A DNA stretch of 64,000 nt from Macrothele yani (lineage: Eukaryota > Arthropoda > Arachnida > Araneae > Macrothelidae). How positions within the stretch are numbered: position 1 is the stretch's first letter; every line of letters starts with the position of its first letter. This document shows positions 22,015 through 32,666 of the stretch, piece by piece. A program made the translations under genes and the position numbers. The notes beneath the pieces were generated by a model. That model did not search any database, had not been told where the DNA came from, and saw nothing but the letters and a program-made list of their open reading frames with translations. Location of the stretch: assembly GCA_039090855.1 (NCBI GenBank), contig CM076996.1, positions 46,280,469 to 46,344,468 of the forward strand, given 5' to 3'.

Positions 22015-23436
22015 CACTGACGGGAAAAAATCCCAACACCAAGAAGGGGTTGTGTTAGATAAACGACAGTTGGTAGGCTGTGAGAGTACATCTGTAAGAT
22101 GATGTCTATGCAAATTTCGCGCTCGGCGCATACGTGTGGCGCTAGTAGCGCCCTCGGAACATGCAAAGCAGGTTTGCTGTAAATACGCGCTGTAACGTTC
22201 GTGAGCGTTAGTTATCGTTGAGATTCGACGTAGGGTGTTGATGTTAGTCAAGAATGCCTTTAAGAAGACGAAGAAGTCATTATCAACAGCTCACGGAGTT
22301 TGAACGAGGTCGTGTAATAGGGCTACGAGAAGGTGGATTTTCTTTCCGCAATATTGCAGAACGACTTGGCAGGAATGTAGCCACTGTGCATGATTGTTAG
22401 CAGCGGTGGTCAAGGAAAGGTACTGCCTTAAGAAGACCGGGTTCCAGCCGGCCACGTGGCACTACTGAGAGGGAAGACCGCTGTGTACGGCGTATGGCCG
22501 TGGCGCATCGTACCGCGTCTGCGGCAGCAATTCGAGCTGCAGTTGCCACCACAGTGACACAACGAACTGTTACAAATCGGTTACTTGAAGGACAGCTCCG
22601 AGCCAGACGCCCTGTAGCGTGCATTCCACTTACTCCAAACCACTGCCGTTTACGACGTCAGTGGTGTCAAGCTAGAGCTCATTGATGGACGGAGTGGATA
22701 TCTGTTGTGTTTTCTGATGAAAGCCGGTCCTGCCTGGGTGCCAGTGATGGCCGTGTGTTGGTTAGAAGGAGGCCTGGTGAGCGCCTGCAACCAACCTGTC
22801 TACGGCCGAGACACACTGGACCTACACCTGGAGTTATGGTCTGGGGAGCAATTTCCTATGGCAGCAGGAGCACTCTCGTGGTTATCCCACGCACCCTGAC
22901 GGCACAGTTGTACGTTGGTCTGGTGATTCAACCTGTTGTGCTGCTATTCATGAACAGCATTCCAGGGGGTGTTTTCCAACAGGATAACGCTCGCCCGCAT
23001 ACCGCTGTTGTAACCCAACATGCTCTACAGAGTGTCGACATGTTGCCGTGGCCTGCTAGATCACCAGATCTTTCACCAATCGAGCACGTATGGGAAATCA
23101 TTAGACGACAACTCCAGCGTCACCCCCAACCAGCATTAACCGTCCCTGTATTGATCGACCAAGTGCAACAGGCATGGAACTCCATCCCACAAACTGACAT
23201 CCAGCACCTGTACGACACAATGCATGAACGTTTGCGTGCTTGCATTCAACATTCTGGCGGTTACACCGGTTATTAATGTACCAGCATTTCACATAATGGC
23301 TCTTCTCGCGCTTACAATAAGCTGTGATCTTGAAACCTTAATCGATTTAATATGTTACCTATACGAATGTATTGCCGCCATTTCACTCCTTAACAACTAT
23401 TTTTTCGTGGTGTTGGGATTTTTTTTTCCGTCAGTG
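22015..23436 (+). mobile_element. Tc1-like transposon, 32-residue D-to-E spacing, copy 1
   Basis: The ends CACTGACGGGAAAAAATCCC and its near reverse complement GGGATTTTTTTTTCCGTCAG are flanked by TA (22013-22014 and 23437-23438). Total length is 1422 bp. A second, ~95% identical copy with the same ends lies at 43926-45350. The transposase is one reading frame interrupted only by two stop codons. Confidence 0.92.
22254..23276 (+). pseudogene. Tc1-like transposase with two nonsense codons
   Basis: All pieces lie in one frame from ATG at 22254 to TAA at 23276 (340 codons). The N-terminus MPLRRRRSHYQQLTEFERGR carries the helix-turn-helix; an arginine-rich second DNA-binding region follows. Catalytic motifs are VVFSDESR (first Asp), GVFQQDNARPH (second Asp) and SPDLSPIEHVW (Glu); I count 32 residues between second Asp and Glu. 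TAG after TVHDC (~22397) and TGA after CQARAH (~22684) both sit where the 43.9 kb copy has tryptophan (TGG), so both are G-to-A type changes. Near-intact frame implies recent activity. Confidence 0.9.
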
Positions 23437-23459
23437 TATATCACTGGTTAGGGTAGGTG

Positions 23460-24822
23460 CTGTAGCGCTGCTACGGAATTCTTCAAATCAAAAATAAGAT
23501 ATTCAGCTACGCACCCTGGCGTAGAAACCATGCATTATTTCAAGACGAAAATGTTCCTAAAAGGTTTGTCGACATGAGTAGTATCGGTCAACAAACGACT
23601 ATTTTTACAATCGAGATTTTAGAAGCTCATATTTTGCTGCAAGTACATAAGAAGCGGAAGTTAAAACTTACGCCACCTGGTGGCCAAACCATTTTTAACA
23701 AAAAATAGAAATTATGTGCAAACGATTTCCCATCAGGAGTGTATGCGGTGCAGAAAGAATTTTTCAAATCGGAGATTTAGAAGCAGAGATATAAGGGGGG
23801 AAACGCAATTTACATTTACGCCCCCTAGCGGAAAGCCTATGAATTACTTGAAAATTTTGAAATTATATGAACCACATGCCACACTAGAAACACTATCCAA
23901 CAAAGACGGAATTTTTCAAATCGGACTCCTAGAAGAAGAGATATTGAAAAAAATAAGATATATATCTACGCTTCCTGGCGTATAAACCATGCATTATTTC
24001 AAGAAGAAAATGTACCTAAAACGTTTGTCGACATGAGTAGTATCGGTCAACAAACGACTTTTTTTTTTTCAATCGAGATTTTAGAAGCTCATATTTTGCT
24101 GCAAATACATCAGAAGCGGAAATTAAGACTTACGCCACCTGGTGGCCAAACCATTTTTTTTTACAAAAATTAGAAATTATGTGGAAACGATTTCCCATCA
24201 GGAGCTGTATCAGTCCACAAAAGAATTTTTTCAATCGACATTTTAGAAACTCAAATTTTATGGCAAATACATCAGAAACAAAAATTAATATTTGCGCCCC
24301 TGGTGGCCAAAGTATTCTTTACCAAAAATTTGAAATTATATGCAAAAGATTTTCCATCAGGAGATGCATCCGTTGAAGAAATAAATTTTCAGATCGGAGT
24401 TTTAGAAGAAGAGTTATCGGGAAAATGTAATTTACTTTTACGCCTCCTAGCGGAAAATCTATGCGTAATTTGAAAAAGTAACTATATCTAAAATACTCTT
24501 CGACATAAATTGAATCGAAAGATAAAATAATTTTTTCAATCGGATGTTTAGAAGCAAATATGCGGAATAAAACGTATTTTTGAATTCGACATCATCTGCA
24601 TTTACGCCCTCTAGCGGCGAAATTGTACATCGTAAAAAAAAAACGAAATAAAGGATCATCATTCGCATATTTCAAGCATCCCAATGCAAAAAGAATTTTT
24701 CAAATCGGACTAACAGTTGCAGAGATATCGTGGGTACAGAAGGATGGACGGACGGACGGACGGACAAACCGATAACATAAGCACGATCTTTTTTTTGCAA
24801 AACACGTGCTAAAAATTGGGAA
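23460..24822 (-). repeat. Tandem array of ~155-bp units carrying a CTCF-like motif (array B1)
   Basis: About eight degenerate units repeat the phrase 'TTTTTCAAATCGGA.TTTTAGAAGCAGAGAT ... TACGCC(C/A)CCT(A/G)G(C/T)GG ... CATCAGGAG'. The conserved motif reads on the minus strand CCGCTAGGGGGCGTA or TGGCCACCAGGTGGCGTA. Instances lie near 23510, 23668, 23818, 23968, 24130, 24293, 24440 and 24602, all in one orientation. The array ends in a non-repeated terminus (24690-24822) with (GGAC)n, GCACGATC and ACGTGCTAAAAA, which recurs at 47935-47962 and, inverted, at 58476-58560. The motif resembles the CTCF core; binding is not shown. Confidence 0.8.
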
Positions 24823-26389
24823 TATTGTGTTTTAAATGCAAGCATACTCGTTTTTTAACTGAATGTCTTATTTGCAGAAATGAGTCTAAATATTCGGATC
24901 ACACAGCAGTGTTTTTCATCAATCATAAGGGTTCGAGTGTAAAGAGAATGGGAGCTCTGTCAAAAGGGCAGTTCTCAAAATAAAGTTATAAGAGTGGCTT
25001 CTTCGTGGAATGAGACTGAAGTGCTCAGTGCTAAAACCGCGAAAGAAATTATGCAGTCATGAAGACCGAGAGTCAAGAGTTTAATGGTTCCCAAAGGTGT
25101 TTATACTGAATAACTAATAGTCACCGGCGACCATCTGCAATAAAAGTAGTAATCCCTGAGCTGCAACTACCTTATGATTTCAGGAAAAACAGCGTATTAG
25201 AGGCACTTCATAAATGCCACTCTGTTTGTTACATCTGTTTTTGAAATGGTGTGAATGGCAAAGCAATGTCTGAAGAAAATTTGTTCTTAGCATATGACAA
25301 GTAAAAAAACAACAATCTTCGTTTTTTTTTTAAATTGTTCAAATTGATTATTTAAAAAAATATATAAAAATAATTAACACTAAAATTTAATAAAGATATT
25401 AATACAAGAAAGACGATTTCGAATTCTTTTGCAAATTTTGCCCTTCTCTTTTTCGTTTCTTGTTTGTTTATATGTCTACTTGCTTCATCCACCGCGAAAG
25501 CACTTTTTCAGTTACAACTACATCACTGATCCTAACTGTATTCCTATTCCCCCATGGTGCTGCAATTTCAATGTCACAGAGCATTTCATTACGGAGAAAA
25601 TAAGGAAAAAACTCGAAAATTAGTGATTCTAATATAGAAAGAAAGAGCGCAATCCTAACATGAACTAAAATTTAAAGAATCAGTTTTGGAAGAATAAGGT
25701 CTGCTAAGTTATATATCATTCTGGTGAAGAATAACGAATAACTTTGTAGAAACTTTACAAAGTATGCTTCAGAAAATATCTTCGTAATTTAGAGACGATG
25801 CAATATTCGAAATTGCTAAGGTGGCAAAAGATTTTGCTTGAAAACAGGCAATCATAGCGAGAAATTTATTGTTCTTGTTTCTGGTGTTCATGCCAACAAT
25901 ATACCAAAAAGAGAACATTTTCACCATTCTGAATTCAGAGAATCATTCTGCTGGATATCGAGTATTCGGAAGGCAAGCGCTAAAAGGCTTTCAGCCGAAA
26001 AAAAAAAAAAAAAAGAAACAATTCTTCCTTTCTGCGGCAGAGTCGCGTGATAATAATGAAAATAATAACTATTGAAGCCCACTTATCGTATGATGATAAT
26101 AACAATAATCATTTACGCCAACTTACCTCATAATAATAATCATTACTGCTTGCATTTATAGCTTGTTTTCAGCTCTTAGGTAAGCTATTAGCTATTTAAG
26201 CTTGAACAAATTCTACTAAAATTTGAAATGGCAGAACGTAGATAACTGCCGAATTATTAAAAATCAGGAACTCAATATAAATAATTGTACTCCAAAATGA
26301 CCGTTTTTTTTTAGTCGACTTAGTTAACGAGTTATGTATCGTCTTGACGCCCAGAAAAAGAAACGTCTTTCTGTGTCACTGTCTATAAA
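24823..26389. other. AT-rich gene-free region
   Basis: Strongly AT-rich with homopolymer runs (poly(A) at ~25999-26014, ATAAT-type repeats at 26050-26145). Short open frames at 25429-25623 and 25838-26075 have biased low-complexity composition and no motif. I see no RNA gene. Confidence 0.5.
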
Positions 26390-27609
26390 CACTGAAGAGC
26401 AATTGAATTAGAGACAGCTGGCGTTATGCAAATGTGGCGCTGTGGGCGGTCCTGTAAATGGAAACAACATGACGTATGCAGCGATCCGACAATATAAGGA
26501 GTGATGCAACGGGAATCAGTAAGAGTCGGACGCAATATGGGTAAGACGAAGGATCTAAGCGCATTTGATCGTGGGCAAATTGTCGGGACCCGACGAATGG
26601 GTCACTCCATCTCGGAAGTCGCGCAGGCACTGGGATTTTCACGAGCCACTGTGTCACGGGTGCACCGTGAGTACATCGAATCCGGTAAAACCATTCCTGC
26701 AAGGGCCAACTGCAGTGGACAACAGCGTGTGGATGAGCGGGGTCATCGTCGGCTAGCTCGCATTGTAACAGCGGATAGACGGGCCACAGTGCGAGAAATC
26801 ACTCGGCAATTTAACGCTGGTGCACAAAAACGTGTAAGCAGCCACACCATCCAGAACCATCTCCTCGCTATGGGGTACAGAAGCCATCGTCCCACGAGAG
26901 TACCGCTGCGGACCGCACATCACAGGGTGCAAATATTAGCATGGGTGCGAGAACATTGCCACTGGACCTTAGACATGTGGGAAAATATTGCCTGGACTGA
27001 TGAGTCGAGATTCACGTTGGTACATGCGGATGGCAGGATACGAGTACGGCGCAAACCACATGAAGCGATGGATCCTTCTTGCCAGCAAGGTACTCTTCAA
27101 GCTGGTGGGGGTGGTATTCTCGTCTGGGGACTGTTTACGTGGACTGAAATGGGACCCCTGGTACGTGTGACATCGTCCCTCACAGGTCAACGTTACCGGG
27201 ATATCCTGGACGACCATTTGCTCCCGTTTGTGCGTCTTCACCATCCCACTGGGGATCTCATCCTGCAACAAGACAATGCACCGTGCAATCGCTCCCGAAT
27301 TGTATCCAAATGGTTGGATGAACACTCCACCGACGTGACCTCACTTCCTTGGCCAGCTAGGTCACCTGACCTCAATCCCATCGAGCACATCTGGGATGCC
27401 ATCGAGAGAGATGTTCGAGGCTCTGACCCCTTTCCATCAAATCTTCGTGAACTGTGGGAGCTTGTTCAAGGGTCGTGGATACGTATGGCTTCCCAACGCT
27501 TCCGGCGTCTTGTCGAGTCCATGCCGAGACTAATCGCCGCCGTCATCAGGGCGAAAGGTGGTGCTACACGTTACTAGACAGGTATCTCTAATTCAATTGA
27601 TCTTCAGTG
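26390..27609 (+). mobile_element. Tc1-like transposon, DD36E type, apparently intact
   Basis: Ends are CACTGAAGAGCAATTGAATT (26390) and AATTCAATTGATCTTCAGTG (to 27609), a ~27-bp near-perfect inverted repeat. TA follows at the right; the left flank reads AAA, so one target base has changed or the end is a few bases off. Length is 1220 bp with one uninterrupted plus-strand transposase. A decayed copy of the same family lies at 54215-55405. The next element begins only six bases after this one's right end. Confidence 0.93.
26501..27577 (+). CDS. Tc1-family transposase (DD36E), full-length
   Basis: This is the only long uninterrupted transposase frame here (358 codons). An internal ATG at 26537 (MGKTKDLSAFDRGQIVG) is the more likely start, because the decayed copy at 54.2-55.3 kb also begins MGKTKDLS. 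Order: helix-turn-helix with SISEVAQALGFSRATVSRV, a basic second DNA-binding domain, then DDE motifs WTDESRFTL (first Asp), LILQQDNAPCN (second Asp) and [11 protein letters not shown] (Glu). I count 36 residues between second Asp and Glu, the spacing of the 'Incomer' group. All catalytic residues are present, so it may be active, excising and reinserting its element at TA. Confidence 0.93.
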   Translation: MMQRESVRVGRNMGKTKDLSAFDRGQIVGTRRMGHSISEVAQALGFSRATVSRVHREYIESGKTIPARANCSGQQRVDERGHRRLARIVTADRRATVREITRQFNAGAQKRVSSHTIQNHLLAMGYRSHRPTRVPLRTAHHRVQILAWVREHCHWTLDMWENIAWTDESRFTLVHADGRIRVRRKPHEAMDPSCQQGTLQAGGGGILVWGLFTWTEMGPLVRVTSSLTGQRYRDILDDHLLPFVRLHHPTGDLILQQDNAPCNRSRIVSKWLDEHSTDVTSLPWPARSPDLNPIEHIWDAIERDVRGSDPFPSNLRELWELVQGSWIRMASQRFRRLVESMPRLIAAVIRAKGGATRY

Positions 27610-27615
27610 TATATA

Positions 27616-29090
27616 CACTGATGAGCCATTGCATTATGACCACCTACCTAAAAAGCTGTAGGACCCCTTTAGCACGCAAAACAGAGACCACTCGGCGCGA
27701 CATCGATTCGATTAGATGGCGGTATGTATCGATATAGGTGCCGATATGTATCGATATAAGTGCCGATAGGTATCCCTAATGTCAACAGCAAGTCTTCCAG
27801 TTCCCGTACATTTCGGTGTGATGGTGATTTCGCGCGTTCCAGCTTTTCCAAGTTGAACCTCAAATGTTCGATTGGGTTCATGTAAGGTGAATTTGCAGGC
27901 CAGGACATTAACAGAAAGTCGCCAGTATGTTTCTCGGACCACTCCTTGACGATTCTGGCTGTGTGACATGGCGCATTATCCTGTTGGTAATGGCCATCAC
28001 CAGCAGGGAACACAGTAACCATGTATGGGTGAACTTGTTCTGCAACGATGCTCAAATACCTGATAACTATCAGGGATTGTGCTATTGGGATAACAGGGCC
28101 TAAAGTGTCCCAAGAAAACATTGCCCACAGCATAACACCGCCGCTGCCGCACTGTTTCCGCACAACAGTGCATCCAAGTGCCATAGCCGCCGTTGGTGAT
28201 CGGCGTATCCGAGTCATTCCTGGGTGGTTGCGGCCCGGTGGGGCGGCGCATTGTCCTTCTGAAACAGACCATCGGCCGCAGCATGAGCAAAAGCCATGAA
28301 AGCGTGTTGGTGATCAGCCAGCACATGATGGTAGCGCGCAGCTGTTCAGCACCTCTCCAGACACACTAAGGGACTTATTGTGTCCCACGAGAAGGCTCCC
28401 CAACCATCACAGAGCCACGAACAGAGACGACCTGGCAAGACGAGGCCATGGTCTTCATACTGTCGACGCCACTCCCGCACCCTCCATCATCTCGGTACAG
28501 CTGACGGAAGGGGATTCATCCGACCACTCGACGCTGCGCCACTCTGCACAGCTGCAGTTTTGATGTTCCCCGGCCAAGGCGAGGCGTAATTTCCGATGAC
28601 GAGCAGTCATTAGTGGCACACGAGTAGGGCGTCGGATGTGATGTAAGTCTCGGATGTGATGTACGTCATCATTGCCAAGCGGTCGGTCTGTACCAGCGTG
28701 GACAGTCTACGTCGACCCCCTACATCAGTAGCGTGTGGTTGGCCACTGCTTGTTCTCTGGGCGCTGGTACGTCCGTGGATAATATACTTGCCGTACACCC
28801 TTGATACGGTTGCCCTCGGAAAACCGAGGGTTTTTACAACTTGGCCATCCGTCTTGCACCGACAATGCGTCTACGATCAAAGTCGCTCAGATCATCGTTC
28901 GTCGATTGTGATGCACTGTTGGGAATCCCTGATGTCCGCCTATTTATTGCCTGCGTTCGGTTTCGGACCGTTCCACTTTGCGCTGGGGATGCCCATGTCA
29001 ACTGCCCATCACACCTATCTCTAATGCTTTGTCTACTGAATGTTTTGTCAACATTTTTGAACAGAAATCGTAGGTAGTCAAGAGTATTCC
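27616..29090 (-). mobile_element. Second Tc1-like transposon, decayed, directly abutting
   Basis: The left end TA-CACTGATGAGCCATTGCATT at 27614 begins after a TATATA junction with the preceding element. The minus-strand transposase fills the interior. The right terminus is degraded; GTAGGTAGTC at ~29071-29080 may be its remnant (the left end contains GACCACCTACC). Sequence differs clearly from the DD36E element to its left. Confidence 0.75.
27669..28930 (-). pseudogene. Tc1-like transposase, frameshifted
   Basis: The N-terminal region at ~28910-28610 reads DDLSDFDRRRIVGARR and, after a shift, VKTLGFPRATVSRVYGKYI, a Tc1 helix-turn-helix. A middle region is scrambled by stops. The catalytic half (28217-27669) has GGVMLWAMFSWD, HYQQDNAPCHTARIVKEW and SPYMNPIEHL, giving 36 residues between second Asp and Glu. 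A tandem IGTYIDTYRHLYRYI stretch near the C-terminus comes from a short local duplication of GTATCGATATAGGTGCCGAT-like units (27721-27775). Non-functional. Confidence 0.75.
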
Positions 29091-29250
29091 TAGCAAATTC
29101 TGAAGAATGAGCACTTCTGATCCTTCAATATAAGGTGATTCATAAAGAAGTATACAGTTTCAACGCACTATAAATCAAGAACAATGTAAGATATTTTATG
29201 TTACCTGTAACAGAATTGTAGGAGAATGTTTCAAGTTTTTTCAGAGACAG

Positions 29251-29702
29251 TCACAGATGTTCTATGTGTACACCCTTAGACACACGACACACATCGAGCC
29301 GGTTATCCATTTCCGACCAAACGCGAGGTAAGATATCTGAATCAAGTGCAGTGATAGTGCCGTGATACTGCTCTTTGTATGGAATCATTTTCTGCTTCGT
29401 TCTCAAAATTCTCCTGTGAAATCTGCACTTCATGACTGACCCTCCACATTGATTTTCCTGGGCTTCTGAATGGCGGTGCAAACACTATCGACGACTTCTT
29501 CCGATACACGCTGTCGTCCAGGACTTTTAAGTTTGCACAAACAGCCCGTAGTTTCAAATTTTTTATGCCAATCGTAGATAGATTTTCTGGTTGGAGGTTC
29601 TTTTCCGAATCGTGATCGAAAATGCCGTTGCACAACAGTTACAGAATCCGTTTTGCTCAATTCAAGAACACAAAACGCCTTCTCCACTGCAGACGCTGCC
29701 AT
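29251..29702 (-). pseudogene. Mariner-like transposase, internally deleted
   Basis: From ATG at 29702: MAASAVEKAFCVLELSKTD, then VVQRHFRSRFGKEPPTRKSI and TTGCLCKLKSPGRQRVSEE, a helix-turn-helix domain typical of one mariner-related group. Soon after KINVEGQS the sequence jumps to a C-terminal end in another frame (ILPRVWSEMDNRLDVCRV, GVHIEHL). The whole catalytic domain with its acidic triad is missing, so it cannot catalyse transposition. It lies just inside the left 31-bp inverted repeat, supporting its role as the remnant of the element that owned those ends. The relic at 57.2-57.9 kb has a related C-terminus (GGQHIEHV). Confidence 0.75.
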
Positions 29703-29800
29703 TTTGACTGACTAGTCACGTGACACGCGCGCTATCGCCTACGTCACTTGCCTCAGTAGCGGGACACAAACTTTATGAGTACATCTACTTAAGGTGAACA

Positions 29801-30330
29801 CCCGTTTCCCATAATCCGTTACCCCTAATCCGTTTCCCCTAATTCCCGTTTCCCCTAATCACGTTTACCCCAATGGCGTTTCCCCGAAATCTCTTTTACC
29901 CGAATTCCCATTTCCCCTAATTTCGTTTCCTCTAATTTCGTTTCCCCTAAATCTCGTTTCCCCCAATGGCGTTTCCCCGAAATCACTTTTACCCGAATTC
30001 TCATTTCCCCTAATTTCGTTTGCCCTAATCTCGTTTCCCCTAAATCTCGTTTCCCCTAATTCGCATTTACCCTAAACACGTTTACCCCAATGGCGTTTCC
30101 CCGAAATCGCTTTTACCCGAATTCCCATTTCCCCTAATTTCGTTTCCCCTAATCTCGTTTCCCTAAATCTCATTTCCCCTAATTCACGTTTGCCCTAAAC
30201 ACGTTTGTCCGTATCAAAGTTTCCCCTAAAAACGTTTACTGTATCAAGTTTGTTCTAATTCTCCTTTGCCTTGATTCGCGTTTTCCCCAATTCATGTTTG
30301 TCCTGATTTTCGTTGAGTGAAATAAAACGT
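29801..30330 (-). repeat. Minisatellite array, left arm
   Basis: Repeats of ~15-16 bp of the form CGTTTCCCCTAATTTC, with ordered variants (TTTACCCGAATTCCCA, GCGTTTCCCCGAAATC, CGTTTACCCCAATG) that form a higher-order unit of ~124 bp. Three to four higher-order units are present, then decayed repeats. The inner edge (TCATGTTTGTCC... AAATAAAACG) matches in inverse the inner edge of the array at 36605. The array is in reverse orientation to that one. Confidence 0.9.
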
Positions 30331-30427
30331 TTCTTTTATCGCCAAAATTCAGGGAAAAAAATCTGATTTATCGTGAAATTCAGGAAAAAATCGTTGTATG
30401 TAATTTTTTATCGTCAAATTCAGGAAA
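30331..30427. repeat. Short tandem 'AAATTCAGGAAAA' repeat
   Basis: Three loosely spaced copies of 'ATCG(C/T)(C/G)AAATTCAGG(G)AAAA' (about 30338, 30372 and 30411) separate the minisatellite from the RTE fragment. No coding capacity. Confidence 0.6.
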
Positions 30428-30439
30428 ATATATGTATAT

Positions 30440-31242
30440 TTAATCATCATCATCAATCATTTTCAATCTACTGCTAGATGAATAAAGATCTCACCAAGTT
30501 TCTTCCACTACGGTCTGTTTTGCCCGTCTCCACCATCTCACTCCCGCATGCTTTCGAATTTCATCCACCCATCTCACTCCCGCATGCTTTTGAATTTCAT
30601 CCACCCATCTCACTCCCACATGCTTTCGAATTTCATCCACTCATCTCCAATGTGGTCTTCTTCTGGGTCTTTTCCTGTCCCTTGGAGTCCAATCTAAAAT
30701 GTCGGCTGTCCATCGATGGTCCGTTCTTCTGGCAACATGTCCAGCCGATTGTCGTTTCAGGGATTTTACTCTGCTCAGGATGTCTTCCACTCTTGTCATT
30801 TTTCTGATCCACGAGTTCCTCTTCTTATATCTCCTGGTTACACTAAGCATGCACCTCTCCATGCTGCTTTGAGTTGTCTGCAGCCTTTGTATATCTCTTT
30901 TAGTTAAGGTCCACGTCTCTGCACCATACGTAAGCATTGGAAGGATGCATTGATCAAACACTTTTCTTTTAAGACATAATGGCATATTGCTCTTGAAAAT
31001 TATACTACTTCTTCCAAAAGATCTCCAGGCAAGTTTTGTACGCCGATTAATTTCTTCATCAATGTGACCCTCACTTGATATCTGCTGTCCAAGATAAATG
31101 TAGGTATTGGTTATCTCCAGCTTTTCCCCATCAATCGATAAATTTTCATTTTTTGTAAAAGCATTGTACATTACTTTTGTCTTCTGAAAGTTCATTTTTA
31201 ATCTCACTTCTTTACTCTTGTCAGCAAGTTGACCCAGGGTAT
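30440..31242 (-). mobile_element. 5'-truncated RTE copy inserted in (TA)n
   Basis: The minus-strand 3' part of the same RTE family as 2355-5534, ending in an ATGATGATGATT tail at ~30441. ATATATGTATAT flanks it (30428-30439, 31243-31254), probably a TSD, although the TA-rich context makes this less certain. Only the last quarter of the protein survives. It splits a TA-rich locus next to the family-A palindrome. Confidence 0.8.
30533..31207 (-). pseudogene. RTE C-terminal coding fragment with 12-codon triplication
   Basis: The 188-codon frame (31207-30641) matches residues after the RT active site in the full copy: MNFQKTKVM, TNTYIYLGQQISSEGHIDEE, ILPMLTYGAETWTLTKRD and WTADILDWTPRDRKRPRRR. 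After a short shift the terminal segment VDEIRKHAGVRW appears three times in tandem (36-bp units at 30533-30568, 30569-30604, 30605-30640); the full-length copy has it once. RT motifs A to C are missing. Confidence 0.85.
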
Positions 31243-31287
31243 ATATATGTATATATATATATATATATATATTTCAGTTTTGCTCTT

Positions 31288-31335
<48 letters not shown>

Positions 31336-31336
31336 T
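31241..31336. repeat. (TA)n tracts with interposed family-A terminus
   Basis: Two long TA runs are separated by TTTCAGTTTTGCTCTTCAA, which is close to the reverse complement of the family-A end that follows (AGAGCAAAACTGAAG). The same run-core-run arrangement recurs at 33847-33913. Confidence 0.85.
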
Positions 31337-32630
31337 TAAGAGCAAAACTGAAGACTAAGGAAAAAATTTTAGAATTTAACACGAAGGGTGCAAAATAACC
31401 TGAAAATCAAAACGCGCAACGCAGCAGTTTTGAAAATTCAGAATTCACATTCTATAAAGAAGATACCTAAGCAAAAAAATACATATATAATTTTGACTCA
31501 CACCTAGTACAACATAGAAAAGGTTATGTATCTACCTGTGTGAGTAAAAGGAGAAAAGATAAAAAAATAAAATAAAACAACTGAATGTAGAAGGTGTCGA
31601 GAATACTGAGCCTTGGCTTTATCAAGGACCAGCAAAAACTCTGCATTTTCTCACTTCTACAAAGACCTAGTTGGAAATGGGTTTCTGCAAGGCCATAGAT
31701 GCAAGTAACATTCCCACCTAAAATAGTTTAAAAAATATATATATAAGTCATGTCCTCCGTAGAGTAGCATGACCTAGCACTAGTTAACAATTTCGCTTGC
31801 ATCCATTAACCTTCATGGCCCGACCCATGCTCTTCATCTGTTACTATTAAACAGAGAGAAGAAGATTAAAGAGAACTCAAGCTGTGAGAGTGACATAATA
31901 AATAGAAATGATTTTCAGCTATAACGAAATTCCAAGTTCGTTTGAGAGAGAATTTAAACCTGAAAAACAATGCAAAAGAAATCCAAATTTTACATTGCAA
32001 TTAAAAAAGGAAATGTTAATTTATAACGAACAGATTTTTGAAAGAAAACTTGAGTCTAAAACCCCCTACTCTACAACTTATGACAGCACGAAAACGAGAA
32101 TAAGTTAAAGATAATAATTAACTAAAGAAAACTTTGTGAAAGTTATATACCTTAAACAGTTAGTTGCAATATGTACAAAGTATTTCAGCAGTGCTTTAAG
32201 TGCATAATTAATTAGTTATTAAGAACTTTACTACTTTGAAAAACAGCGCATAGACAGCGCATAGAAAAGGAACAAGCTTAGCCATCTTCTGTTCCTAGGT
32301 ACCCCAAAAGACGCTCAAAGTTACAAAGAAAAGTAAGAGTTAAAACCCGCATAAATGTTAACAGACAAACCAATGCTTAAAAGCTGAAAAGCTAAAAAAC
32401 GACAGAGAAAAGGTACATAAAGTACAAACATTGAACTTATAAAACCTAGAACCCAAAAACAAGGAAGAGAGCTTACCTCTGTGTGACAAAAACTTTCTCC
32501 TCACAAGAGGAGAACATGGCTGACCTCTTCCGCCACTCCCTAGACGCTGGGGGGCAGTGAGGGTGGGGCTGATGGCCTCCTCATACAGCAAGAAACCAAC
32601 GCGCGGAGATTTTAACCAGAGAAAAAAATA
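31337..32630 (-). repeat. Family-A copy A3, left arm of palindrome
   Basis: Related to A1/A2 at moderate identity but nearly identical to A4 in inverse. It carries the conserved ~110-bp core (~31580-31705) and the exon-like module (ATG at 32517, GTAAGC-type donor at 32476-32471). Two single-base losses shorten that module to 41 nt compared with A4. The first 118 bp (31337-31454) have no partner in the other arm. Confidence 0.85.
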
Positions 32631-32666
32631 TATAAACTTAAAACTGTGGATCTGTATGATCAGAAT

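Noticed and set aside
25429..25623. Membrane-like short ORF
   Set aside because: Low-complexity AT-rich DNA easily yields such frames; the start codon is not ATG and no known domain is visible.
27616..27650. Hammerhead ribozyme core (CTGATGAG)
   Set aside because: CTGATGAG is present, but the required CGAAA-type partner and stems are missing. The sequence is the terminal repeat of a Tc1-like element.
30478..30807. Plus-strand ORF with ISLPHAFEFHPP repeats
   Set aside because: It is the antisense of the RTE C-terminal coding fragment; the repeat is the 36-bp triplication read backwards.
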